From assembly GCA_037447655.1 (NCBI GenBank), contig JBBHKE010001064.1:176677-240676 (forward strand): a stretch of DNA of 64,000 nt, written 5' to 3'. This DNA is from Zygnema cylindricum. Its lineage: Eukaryota; Streptophyta; Zygnematophyceae; Zygnematales; Zygnemataceae. Shown one piece after another: positions 21,622 through 30,981 of this stretch. The notes beneath the pieces were generated by a model. It was given only the letters and a program-made list of their open reading frames with translations, had not been told where the DNA came from and did not search any database. Numbering within the stretch: position 1 is the stretch's first letter; each line of letters begins with the position of its first letter. A program made the translations under genes and the position numbers.

Positions 21622-22256
21622 GTTTACTCCGTGTATTTTATGCGCATAGGACATTTATGGCAATAAACCACTTTTTATTTGTGTGGCTTATATTAGCTGT
21701 TACCACATAGGTTACTATTATGATTATAAAAATCAACAAAGAATCTTTGAAAGCAAAGGTGAACGTAACATCTGTACTAGCGGAGGTGAAAAGTGACTCG
21801 TACGAGGTATATTATATTATACTATCTATACGCTCATAATTTATAGGGAGAATCTATAATGAGATGTAATGAAACAACGTTAAAGATTCTTGAAGCGCAA
21901 AATTTGGATAAAAAATTGTACGGGCGGATGAAACTTAAGATTTGCAAAAGCGGACGCATTTTTCAGAATATTCAGTGATTGGCCAACTGTCAAGAAAAAA
22001 TCCCCATTTTTCCGCAAATGGAACTTCACCCTAAGTTAAAAATCAGATATAGAAATCGTCGCAGATTTTACAAACCGACAAATTTCAATGTGAACTCTAC
22101 ACTTTTGTACTATATTGGTGTACGAAATATTCTCACTATGTTACTATACCACTTAAACCTCCTTTTAAAATTGTTGCCCGTAGAATTACAAAGACCTCCA
22201 ACTATAATAATGGCTTAACGCCTAACACCGAAAAAAAGTAAGTTGTTTACAAGAGT
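21622..22256. other. Non-coding interval with a dispersed repeat
   Basis: Sequence around 21,640-21,810 resembles 48,820-49,020, 52,350-52,440 and the reverse complement of 56,860-57,070 (blocks GTGTGGCT, AAAGAATCTTTGAA, AGCGGAGGT). The 79-codon open frame at 21,979-22,218 has no recognised similarity. No gene is called. Confidence 0.4.
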
Positions 22257-23340
22257 CTAAACTTCTACATACCTACCGAATTGTTTTTTAAAAACTGAAA
22301 AAAAAACATTGCATAAGATCCATCCAAGATTATCCAAGGGTCTAAGGTGCAATCGATATACCAAGAGGAAACCAGGCACGTGTATAATTATGAAAATTAC
22401 AGAAATAAAATGACCCGTGATGGACAATCCACAATGATCCTCCAAATAAACCAATTTTGCATATTTTAGAATACAATGCCCTATATAAACGACCGTCTTT
22501 TACTGCTCAAAATGATCCCTCCTCCCTCTATACATGTGGCTTTTCCACCTTTCTTCTCAAGTTGTGGAATGCTCTATCCTCCAAGATTGTAGATCACATT
22601 GTTGAATCGTACTCTATTAACTTTATTTTTCCCTTTTGTATCTTCCGTTGTGTCTTCTTAGTGTACTATTCCCACTATGTCAATAACCATTTTTGAATCG
22701 TTTGCCTCTCTGATCGATTTCAACACACCGAGCTTCTTGATGTCACTAAATAGACGATGATTTGAGCACATGTGATTTGTGCCACCTAAGTCTTTATTGA
22801 ATATCCCCTTGATTTCATTACCTTTTGTGTAGAGTAAGGCATGCTCTTTCTTTCCTTGTAATTCCTCAATAAGTGAAATGGAATACTCTTGATCTAGTCT
22901 CGATGGGCTATCCCCAACAAAATTTCCTATACCTGTAACTACCTCTTTTGCTTCCTCCGCCTCTAAATTATTCCCCTCCACAATTGTTTCTACTTTGATG
23001 GTAACAACCTCGACTAGTATGTCCCCTCTTGTGATAAGTGTTGCACTTCTTCCTATAGTCCTGGCATTCTAAAGAAGCATGGCCATTCTTTTGCAGTTGT
23101 AGCACATCATATAAGAGTTGCCGCATTGATATGATCCTAGTCTTGGTCCCTATGTCTTGCCTCCTCTTCCATTAGAGCCTCCTCTTCTACTTGTAGGTCT
23201 TTTAAAGGTGTATAACCCTCCGTTGTCCTCCTCTTCGAAACTCGGATAAGATGACCCATTATTCTCCTCTTTGGCTAGCCATCTTTCACTACTCAACGGA
23301 ACACATAAGGCTCCCATACCAATTCACCTTACCATACCTT
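22257..23340 (-). pseudogene. Copia gag-protease fragment, second copy of the M2 lineage
   Basis: On the minus strand this fragment parallels 25,740-26,700 in element M2. An open 107-codon stretch (22,981-22,658) includes GIGNFVGDSPSRLDQEYSIS, GTNHMCSNHRLFSDIKKLG and NDSKMVIDIVGIVH, which is the region around the copia protease. The usual aspartate of the protease D-S/T-G motif is not readable (GGTNHMCS). Zinc-knuckle-like cysteine codons lie near 23,040-23,160 in broken frames. The rest of pol is missing. Confidence 0.75.
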
Positions 23341-23363
23341 ACCCTACCAAGTTGACCTTCATG

Positions 23364-24226
23364 TTGTTTTTAGAAAACATTAGTCCTCTCTATGTCTCAG
23401 CTGTGAGGGAGAGAGAGTTGTTCAAGACTTAAGTTATTTTTGGTTGAGTTCGGTTCAGTACTTACCAAAATTAGTGTGACAGTGAAGTTGGGAGTTCACG
23501 GTTCATTCACACTTGGGACACGCGTCGTCATTTGAGAGAAATGCGTGAGTATGTCCTCCGTGGACGTACGGAAATTCGGCAGGACCACGGGAATTCGTGA
23601 AGTCAATTCTACGGTCCTAAATCCTCTAATCGGACGGTTGACAGCCGACGCCAACAAATACTGACGAGGCGTGACTAGATCACTATCGGCGAGACTAGAT
23701 CACTATCACTTTACGTTGTCTAAACTTCGGTGTAAATATTTGGTAGAACAGAATTTTGTATGTAGTGAATTAGTTGTTTAGTGTTGAGAATGTGGTTTAT
23801 GACATACCTTCAGTACACAGGTATACTCACAGTATTTGTTGTGTTAGAATGTTAGATGTACGGCTGGAATGCCTCCGTACAGCTTAGTGTAGTTTCGGTG
23901 TATAGAAGTAGGACTTACTGATTTTGATTATTTAGGAACAAATGATATGAAAACTGTACACTCAGTTTTATGTAATTTCATTTCTGCATATCTCAAAAAT
24001 CTGTCAGTGGAATTGATTGAAATTTTGTGTGTGTGTTCTTTTATAAGTTGTCTACGTTGTGGTAAATTTTCAGAAACATTGGAGCATTTCCTGGAAGATA
24101 TAGTCTGTCAAAGTTGCTGTTCAGCCATCGGTATTTGTGGAAGCTTCCTCTCTTGATTTGTTCTACGATGAGTACTGCTGCATCTTCTTCATCTTTAGTG
24201 CCAGCAGTTGTCTCAGAACAATAGAC
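23364..24226 (+). mobile_element. LTR family K, copy 3, with gag start
   Basis: This aligns with K2 across the LTR and leader. It ends in a gag start at about 24,169: Met-Ser-Thr-Ala-Ala-Ser-Ser-Ser-Ser-Leu-Val-Pro-Ala, close to B's gag beginning. A stop follows after Glu-Gln (about 24,221), and homology stops at the junction with the minus-strand M2 element at about 24,226. The rest of this plus-strand element is absent, so it was truncated by rearrangement or by M2. Confidence 0.7.
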
Positions 24227-24480
24227 TTAACCACATGAGCAAAAGTCTTTGTGTAGTCAATACCCTCCTTCTGTTGAAAGCATTTACATGAGGCTCGCGT
24301 CTGTCTTAAAAACCCACTTTTAGTCTATCGCCATCTTACCAAATGGTAAGTCTACTTCTTTGAATATCCAATTTGCTTTCACACAATTAAACTCTTTTAT
24401 AAACGTTAGTTTCCACTTCTCCTCCCATCCGTCCGATTTTCTAGCCTCTTGATATGATTGAGGATCAGCCGAACGATTTT
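24227..24480 (-). pseudogene. Copia reverse transcriptase N-terminus of M2
   Basis: The broken reading frame contains DPQSYQEARKSDGWEEKW, then a KWVF-like segment and QQKEGIDYTKTFAHVVK-like residues across frame changes. These are the N-terminal fingers of copia polymerase. Homology stops at the boundary with LTR K3. Confidence 0.7.
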
Positions 24481-25440
24481 TTGTAATTGCCTTTCTTAAG
24501 AGAAAGGATTCCGCCTGTCCTTCTCTTAGTTCGGAAATTGCCCTCTAGAATTTGGTTTGCTTTTTATAACAATACCCATGTGAGAATCGTTCCGGTGCCT
24601 TCCCTTTCGTTGATCTCTTGCTTTTCTGTACGTTTTTTTCAAATTCTTTATCTGAATCACTCCTCTCAATCTTGTCATTGCCCTCCTTCTCAATGGGTGT
24701 CTCTTTTGATATCACATTGTTCGTGTGAGTGGATTATTCTCTAATGACCTTGACCCCTTGTGCTTTGTTGCTGGTGGACTTAGGTTTCGGAACTTTCTCT
24801 AAAGTCTGCTCTAAAAATTGCACCTTGTTCTTTGTTCCTACCTCCATCAAGACATCTTCTTCTTCCTCCTCCTCTCATGTGAATTTATTATAATGACTCT
24901 TCTCCTTGTAATCTAAGGCCCGTTTAAACTCATTATCTCCTTTCACCATCCATACAAAATTTTCATTGAACTCCACATTTCTAGACTCTCGGACCCTTCT
25001 AGTAAGGGGTTATAAATCTTTTAGTGCATTAAGTTCTCATTGTACCCCACAAAGTATCCTTTCCATGATCGTGGCGCAAACTTCCCCTCCCGGTTTCTTT
25101 CCTCTACATACCCCATAGCCTCATATCCCCAAATCCTTAATGTTTTACTGTAGGCGCTTGTCCACTCCAAAGTTCCTCTAGTGTTTGTTACCTAATAACG
25201 AGTTGAATCTTAGATTGGTGACATAATCAGCCGCCCAAATTGCTTCTCCCCAAAGACGATGTGTGAGTTTAGTCGTATGGAGCATTGCCCGCACCATCTA
25301 TTGTAATGTCCGGTTCTTCCTCTCTACTATTCCATTCGATTGTGAGGAATAAGGAGCCGTGAACTGCTGCTTAATTCACGTCTCCTTACAACGTTCAGCG
25401 AAAGAAAGATTTTTTTCTCCATAGTCCGATCGTACTACTT
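24481..25440 (-). pseudogene. Integrase C-terminal region and linker of M2
   Basis: Sequence between M2's polymerase start and integrase core. Minus-strand fragments in shifted frames read like copia integrase C-terminus (for example around 25,100-25,180 and 25,280-25,380). The 85-codon plus-strand frame at 24,487 is a shadow. Confidence 0.6.
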
Positions 25441-25665
25441 TTACCTCCTCCCACTTTCCCTCTCAGCCATAACCACAAAATCTTTAAATGTCTCTAATGC
25501 GTCTGACTTTGCTTTTAAAAGATACACCCGTGTCTTCCTACTGAAATCATCAAGTATCATCATAATGTATTTACTTTTTCCAATGGTTTTTGGATGTATG
25601 TCACCACAAAGATCTAGATGAACTACATCTAAAGGGGCATCTGCCTTGAATTGAAGATCTTTCAC
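25441..25665 (-). pseudogene. Copia integrase core of M2
   Basis: An open 74-codon fragment carries the first catalytic aspartate in DVVHLDLCGDI, then KSKYIMMILDDFSRKTRVYL and a following lysine-rich stretch. Just upstream (25,666-25,790) are pre-integrase elements including a VGCTKGKH zinc-ligand segment. The second acidic motif lies beyond a frame change near 25,440. Integrase would insert the reverse-transcribed copy into DNA. Confidence 0.85.
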
Positions 25666-26399
25666 CGGACGAGGCTTCCTTTAATGTTTCCCTTTTGTGC
25701 ACCCTACATATCCGATGACCTTTTCTCCTATCGTCAGGTCTAGTCCTCGAACCGCACTATGACGAATCATCTCTTTGATGTTACTCTCCGAAGTGTGACA
25801 CATACGATGATGCCACAACCTGAGGTTCTCCTTGTTGACCTCTGCCGAATGGAGGTGCCCTTCTTAATCTACCGTCCTATTTTTGGTTTTTCCCAAATCA
25901 GCCTACTTTGCATATTTTTAGTTACAACCCCCTCTGCAAATGGTCTTGTTTTACTACTCAAAATGATTCTACCCCCTTCCAAGCGTGTGGCTCTTCCAAC
26001 TTTCCTATGTGGGACACTTAAAAGATTGATTCAACCCCATAGATTATAAAGCACATTATTAAAACGTACTCCATTGACTTAAGTTTTCCCTTCCCTATCT
26101 TGTGTCGGTAGATCTAACCATACTGTTCCCACTGTATCAATAACCTTCATTGAACTATTAGCCACTATGATGGATTTTGGTATAGTGAGTTTTCTAATGT
26201 CATTGAATAGTCTTGGATCTGAACACATATGATCTGTAGCCCTTGAGTCTATGATCTAACTGATAAATTTTCCTTTACTCGCATTGTCGCGTGTGTGAAA
26301 TAAGATATCCTCTTTTTCCTGTGATTCCTCCATGATTGAGATGAAAAGTTCCTGATCCTGTCCCACTGGCCCATCCCTAACAAAATCTCCTCTACCAGA

Positions 26400-27590
26400 T
26401 CAAGTAATTCCTCCACTTCCTTTGCCTCTAAATTGTCCCCATTCGCGATTATTTCCTTGGTTTTGATAACAACCGCGACTAGTATGTCCCCATTTATGAC
26501 AAAGGTTACTCTGTTTACTTTTGTCTAGGCATTCAAAAGAGCCATGCCCAATTTCGTTATAATTGTAACAAGTCATTTGACAGGTGTCACGTTGATATAA
26601 GCCTCTCCCTGGGCCATGTGACCTGCTTCCTCGTCCACGAGGTCCACCTCCTCTCCCCCTAGGTCCCATAAAGTTGTAAGCTCCTCCGTCATCCTCCTTT
26701 TGATAACTTGGATAAGATGACCCTTTGTTTTCCTCTTTCGATGTTGCCTTCTCATTCTCCGTAATCTTCACGTGATTAATAGCGTATGTCATTGTCGGTT
26801 TCTCTCGCCCCTTGATGACCTCCTTAGCTACCGCAAATTTGTATGGATGACTCCTCATAAAAACAAGCCTCTCTTTTTCTGTAGGGAATTTATTGAGTGA
26901 GTTAAGTTTTTTTATGATGACATTAAACGTTTTGACTCCATCATCAATGGACTCATTCTCCTTTAATCTAAACCCAATATACTCCTCAAAGAGATAACTT
27001 TCATTTGCCTCAAACCCCTTTTCAAACGCATTTTGCAAAGCGGCCCATTAATCATAAGCCCTATAATGAGTTAGGAGATGTTCATGGATAGAACTAGCTC
27101 AACTTTGAATTAGTGCGGTGGAGGCCGCCATATCCTTCTTGTCCCACTTCTTTGCTCCGGCTGGATCCACGGAAGGATCCGGTCATGTTTCTTCTCGATA
27201 ACGATGTCCGAAAGTTTTTTTGGTGTGAATGCTCCTCAAATGTATCGCTTCTAGATTGCATAGTTGGAACACGTGAAGACAGTGGTCTAATTAAACACTT
27301 TAAGATCATCATCTTTGCTTTCATCCTCTTCCTCATAAAGTGTAGATTTCCCTTTATTTTTCTTTATTTTCTTTGAGTTGTGTGAGTCTCCACTTACACC
27401 TCCATCTCGATCATCTCCCTGTGTTTTGAGAAAATTCTCAAAGCGGTCAAATATTCCCTTGTCCATCTTCACATTTTTCCCCCCCCATTCGTCAAACTCA
27501 TTGTATTGTGTCCTTGTAATTCCTCCTTCACTAACTCTCCCACTAGCTCCTCCACTAGGTTCTGCCAAGGAATTCCCTTTCTCCGCCATA
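26400..27590 (-). pseudogene. Copia gag of M2 with two zinc knuckles
   Basis: The likely start is Met-Ala-Glu-Lys-Gly-Asn-Ser at about 27,586, soon after the primer-binding site. It is followed by an acidic, lysine-rich N-terminal part. After stops near 27,290-27,040, a 212-codon open frame (27,038-26,400) contains the gag core (EEYIGFRLKENESIDDGVKT), a Gly/Arg-rich stretch, and two CCHC knuckles: MTCYNYNEIGHGSFEC, in which the second cysteine is missing, and NLCHKWGHTSRGC. The knuckles bind element RNA. Confidence 0.85.
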
Positions 27591-27613
27591 CCGGCAAGCG
27601 TTGCCAGTAACCT

Positions 27614-27625
27614 GCTCCTATACCA
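27614..27625 (-). promoter_or_regulatory. Primer-binding site of M2 (initiator Met-tRNA type)
   Basis: The minus strand reads TGGTATAGGAGC two bases after the LTR end. The copia consensus complementary to the initiator Met-tRNA 3' end is TGGTATCAGAGC, so two positions differ. Its location between LTR and gag fits the role of priming minus-strand DNA synthesis. Confidence 0.75.
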
Positions 27626-27627
27626 AT

Positions 27628-28130
27628 TGAAAGAAGACAAACCAAACAAAACATATACACAACAATAGTGTTCCTCCAAAACATTCAAGATATTATGCAC
27701 AATGCAAATACAACTCATTTTTTCTTCCTTTTTACCTCTGACCTTTCTACGCCTCCTTAATAAGCTACGCCTCTAAAAGATACCTCTACTACGAAGTCTC
27801 AACAAATATATATGTACACAACTAAAAACGCGGGGCAAAGTATAACGCTAACAAAAGTTAGTCGTCCTAAGTTAGTTGACCAACAATGAAAGTCAACTAC
27901 CAACCGACTTGAAATACACGGTACGACCACAACTTAAGTGAACCAAATTGACGAAACCATTTCCACGTCACTTCTATATTACGACTAGAACTCGCGCGAA
28001 ACAAAACGAACAAACAACTTTTACGTCACTTCAAATATCTAGGGACCAAACTACTTCCTCGCTGGTCGTCGCTACCTTAGCTACGAGAATGTCTCGTCGC
28101 TAAGTGAGTGCTCAGTACTTAATCCTAACA
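27628..28130 (-). mobile_element. 5' LTR of M2 (503 bp)
   Basis: The LTR begins TGTTAGGATTAAG at 28,130 and ends TTTCA at 27,628 on the minus strand, giving canonical TG...CA termini. A TATA-like ATATATATTTG lies near 27,805-27,815. The primer-binding site follows after two bases. No second copy of this LTR was found in the window. Confidence 0.75.
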
Positions 28131-28204
28131 GTAGTACCACTCAAAATGCTATAACTTTTCTTCTTAGTCATCTTAAAAGTAGACATCAAACCAGGTGGAA
28201 AAAC

Positions 28205-28972
28205 CGTTAATCATGTAACTCTAGAAATAGTGTCAAATAACCTTATATTATAAGCTTCGTTTTTCCACTCTAACCCTCCTATAAGAAACAAAAATTAAGT
28301 AATAGAGTAGTATGTATGTAATTGTTTTACTTTTTTTTTTCCTAGTGCTTTTATTAATTATTATCGTTGTTAGTTAACATCCATTGTTTGTTTTTTTTGT
28401 TTTTCTTTTTTGCGGTGCTTGTTCTTTGATGATGTTGTTGTTTATAAACAAATTTTTGTTTCATTTGTTGGTTATCCTTGTGTTTTTTTTTGCAGTTGAT
28501 GTGTGTTGTTCAACCGGGTTTAACATTGTATCAATGATGGCGATAGGTATTACCATTGTGTTTGTTTGCGTGGGTATATAATGTCTATTAACAACAGAGG
28601 AAAACCCATTTGTGCCCCACGTGAGTACTTTTCAAAACCACGTATGATTCCATTTATTGCATATTTTTTCTCACATATATACTTAAGAACGATGATAAAA
28701 ACTGATGAGTCTAGCTAAAGCATTCAATGGCCTAGTCAAAGATGAATCAATGACATCGTGAAGTTCAATTTTCATCTTCTTTTTTTAGTTCGCCTTCAGG
28801 TCTTAATTTTCGAGTATTTTCTTGTTATACATTTTTGCTCTCTTCTTCTTAAGACCTTTGTGAACATTGGTTGGTAATGTTTGTGAGGAGCGTTGACAAC
28901 AAAGGGATATTACTAATTTGTGCATAAATTTTTGCAGCGGTGGATGCTAGTTCGAATCTACCACAAACCTAT
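28205..28972 (+). pseudogene. Inverted partial copy of the mosaic protease gene (EGF2 exon to LysM exon)
   Basis: This plus-strand segment matches the reverse complement of about 33,893-34,700. It includes an intron part, the second EGF-like exon (28,495-28,611, preceded by TTTTGCAG), the following intron, and the first bases of the LysM exon (28,938-28,970, preceded by TTTTTGCAG). In the EGF exon about 16 bases covering the second cysteine are deleted. This shifts the frame and removes one disulphide partner. Homology ends abruptly at 28,972, where an LTR-like TGTTGGGATATTG begins. It cannot encode the module. Confidence 0.85.
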
Positions 28973-29270
28973 GTTGGGATATTGTTGTTTTCGCGACATT
29001 TCGCGAAGCGTCATTCCAACTTGAATTTGTTTGACGCAAACTGTCGAGTCATCATACAAAAGTACGACGTCGTTTCGCGACAGTACTTTTGATGTCCGCG
29101 AACGAAACATACTATTTCGTTTCGCGTCACTTGTTTGTTTCGTGCGCAGGTGTTTCAATTTGCGTGCAGGTGTGTTCGTGAAGCGACACGTGTGAAGTCA
29201 ACGTTTGGAGTTTTGTTGTTTCGAAGGAAGAAGCGTGTGCGCCTTCCTTCGTGGAATTTTCATTGAAGAG
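28973..29270 (+). repeat. LTR-like fragment beginning TGTTGGGATATTG
   Basis: The sequence starts with a copia-style TGTTGGG terminus exactly where the pseudogene copy stops, and contains repeated TTCGCGAAGCG/TTTCGCGACA motifs resembling those in the solo LTR at 45,122. It then merges into Harbinger-like copy G2. No complete LTR is present. Confidence 0.4.
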
Positions 29271-29804
29271 TGCACAGTCAGCTAGGGACAGACTTCGTCG
29301 CTACGCTAAGTTCTGCTTGTCCAAAAATTTCAAACGAATTCAAGCGACGGCGAAAGGTACACTGTTTGTTATGTTTTGTCCATTTGCTTTCAAGTACGAC
29401 GAAGTAAAGTACACAATTTGTTTGGTTTTGTCCGTTTGCGCCTGGTACGGATTTTATTTCTCTAGGGGTCTGAAGATTCCGATGCCATTTCACGTCGAGG
29501 CGACAGGCGACGCAAAGGCAAAGTGCATCTTTTTCAACCGTGAAAGGGCAAAGGCTTGAAGGCGGTACGTCTACAATGTCACGAAAACTCATGCGACATC
29601 ACAAGCAGTTTAAAAAAAAAACGTGCATCATCACAGATTGTAGACGTTGACAGCCGTCACGTGCATTGTCAGTGTATACAATCGTCACATCCTTAAGTAA
29701 CTATGCCCTTTTTACACATAGGGACACCTGAAATCCGGGTCCCCCGCACCGGCGCTAAAAAATAAAGTTTTTTCACTAAGCTACAAGTACATGGAGACGC
29801 ACCC
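29271..29804 (+). mobile_element. Harbinger-like element G2, 5'-truncated
   Basis: The internal blocks of G1 are present in order, including CCGATGCCATTTCACGTC (about 29,479) and the right terminus GAGACGCACCC (29,794-29,804), followed by TAA. The left terminus is missing and is replaced by LTR-like sequence. Open frames here are shadows. Confidence 0.7.
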
Positions 29805-29889
29805 TAATCTGCTAAAGTCAACATTGAACTTAGACAAAAAATGCGGCCCGACGCAAACTAAAACAACAAAGATCCTATACCACAACTTA

Positions 29890-30060
29890 ACTCGCACTGA
29901 AAACAAAACAAAACGAAACATGTAAAACGAACGAATCAAACAAAGTGAAATAAAATGTGCGGCGTAACATACGACCAACGTAACCACACCATCTACGAAC
30001 CGACATTGTTTCATTGACAATGACATTGCTTCCGGACATTGCAAATCTTAACAAAATATA
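29890..30060 (-). repeat. Dispersed repeat with a conserved frame, copy 1
   Basis: On the minus strand this copy encodes VNETMSVRRWCGYVGRMLRR in one frame. The copy at 57,130-57,300 encodes the same run with one change (PRW for RRW). Within the aligned codons several differences fall at third positions. No protein family was recognised and there are no clear start, stop or splice signals, so it is listed as a repeat. Confidence 0.5.
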
Positions 30061-30732
30061 TAAAACAATAATTAGTATGTAAACAAAACTAAAAATGGAG
30101 CTACGAGCTTCGGAATCAAGCATTGACATTGACGTCGACTCAAAAAAACACATAGAAAATTGACCAAACAACACCAGATTTTGAATATCTCCAATGCTAA
30201 TTGAAGGATCTAACAAATAAACACGCAAAGAATAGAAACGCGGAAGCAAAAAGATAGAGAAAAAACACAAGAAGAACCCTCAAGCAAAAGACGAATATAT
30301 TTCACCTGAAATTTTCCCCACAAAAAAAACAACTGTTCCCTTCCCTTCTTAACTCTACTCCAATTGAAAACGCTAAGTACGAGACAAAATGTACATAAAA
30401 CTAACGTACTACGGACGCCCAAATCAACACAAAGCGACGAAACTACATAAAAGTACCAACGTACGAAACCGAACCAAAAAAAGCGTCCAGTCAACATAGA
30501 CGCGAGTTAAAAAGTAAAACCGCAACCGAAACAAAAACGAAAAACACAAAAAGTATAATACGGCGCTCAACAAAACTGAGACGCGGTTTAGAAATGTACG
30601 CAACACGTTGAACGGCTGCACGGAAACTGAAAATCATCAAAACTGAAACGTCTCTTTACCTTTAGTCCACCTACATTCCATTCGATCTGTCAGTAATAAA
30701 TTCTAAGTCCACGCCACTATAATCAATTCTAC
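30061..30732. other. 3' flank of the mosaic protease gene
   Basis: This holds the expected 3' UTR and downstream sequence of the minus-strand gene. No clear AATAAA signal was identified on the minus strand. Parts recur at 58,810-58,930 as portion of the direct partial duplication. Open frames show no similarity. Confidence 0.45.
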
Positions 30733-30981
30733 TTAATAACACCCTGCCACTTTATTTCCCGCATTATTTTTACAAGATTTAGGGCATATAATTCTTCCGA
30801 CGGCCCAATCAGATCCACCTTTTACACATGCCCCGGCGTTCTTCCCCATACAAGCTTTCCACGACGAACGTGATCTCGATCCGCAAAACGCGGAAATTAC
30901 GGAATTACACGTGTCAGTTCTTTTCCACTTGTAGTACGGCTTACAAGCTAAGGGAGGGACGCTCTGAGAGGCCACACATAC
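30733..30981 (-). CDS. Exon 15: cysteine-rich C-terminal tail and stop
   Basis: The exon begins after TTTTGCAG and encodes VCVASQSVPPLACKPYYKW, RTDTCNSVISAFCGSRSRSS, CMGKNAGACVKGG and IICPKSCKNN, ending GCY then TAA (30,735-30,733). The module has regularly spaced cysteines and does not match a family I recognise. A similar sequence is duplicated at 59,740-59,935. Confidence 0.8.
   Translation of the reverse strand, partial: VCVASQSVPPLACKPYYKWKRTDTCNSVISAFCGSRSRSSWKACMGKNAGACVKGGSDWAVGRIICPKSCKNNAGNKVAGCY

Larger units (their letters stand above)
24227..28130 (-). mobile_element. Ty1/copia element M2 (minus strand), 3' part missing
   Basis: Reading on the minus strand: 5' LTR (28,130-27,628), primer-binding site (27,625-27,614), gag (about 27,590-26,400), protease region (26,300-25,750), pre-integrase and integrase (25,750-24,900), and the start of reverse transcriptase (24,480-24,227). 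The polymerase palm, RNase H and 3' LTR are missing. Gag and integrase sequences differ from those of A, B and M1, so this is another copia lineage. Stops and frameshifts affect gag and polymerase. Confidence 0.85.

Noticed and set aside
27113-27376. Plus-strand gene at the M2 gag region
   Set aside because: It is antisense to recognisable gag coding sequence and has no family similarity.
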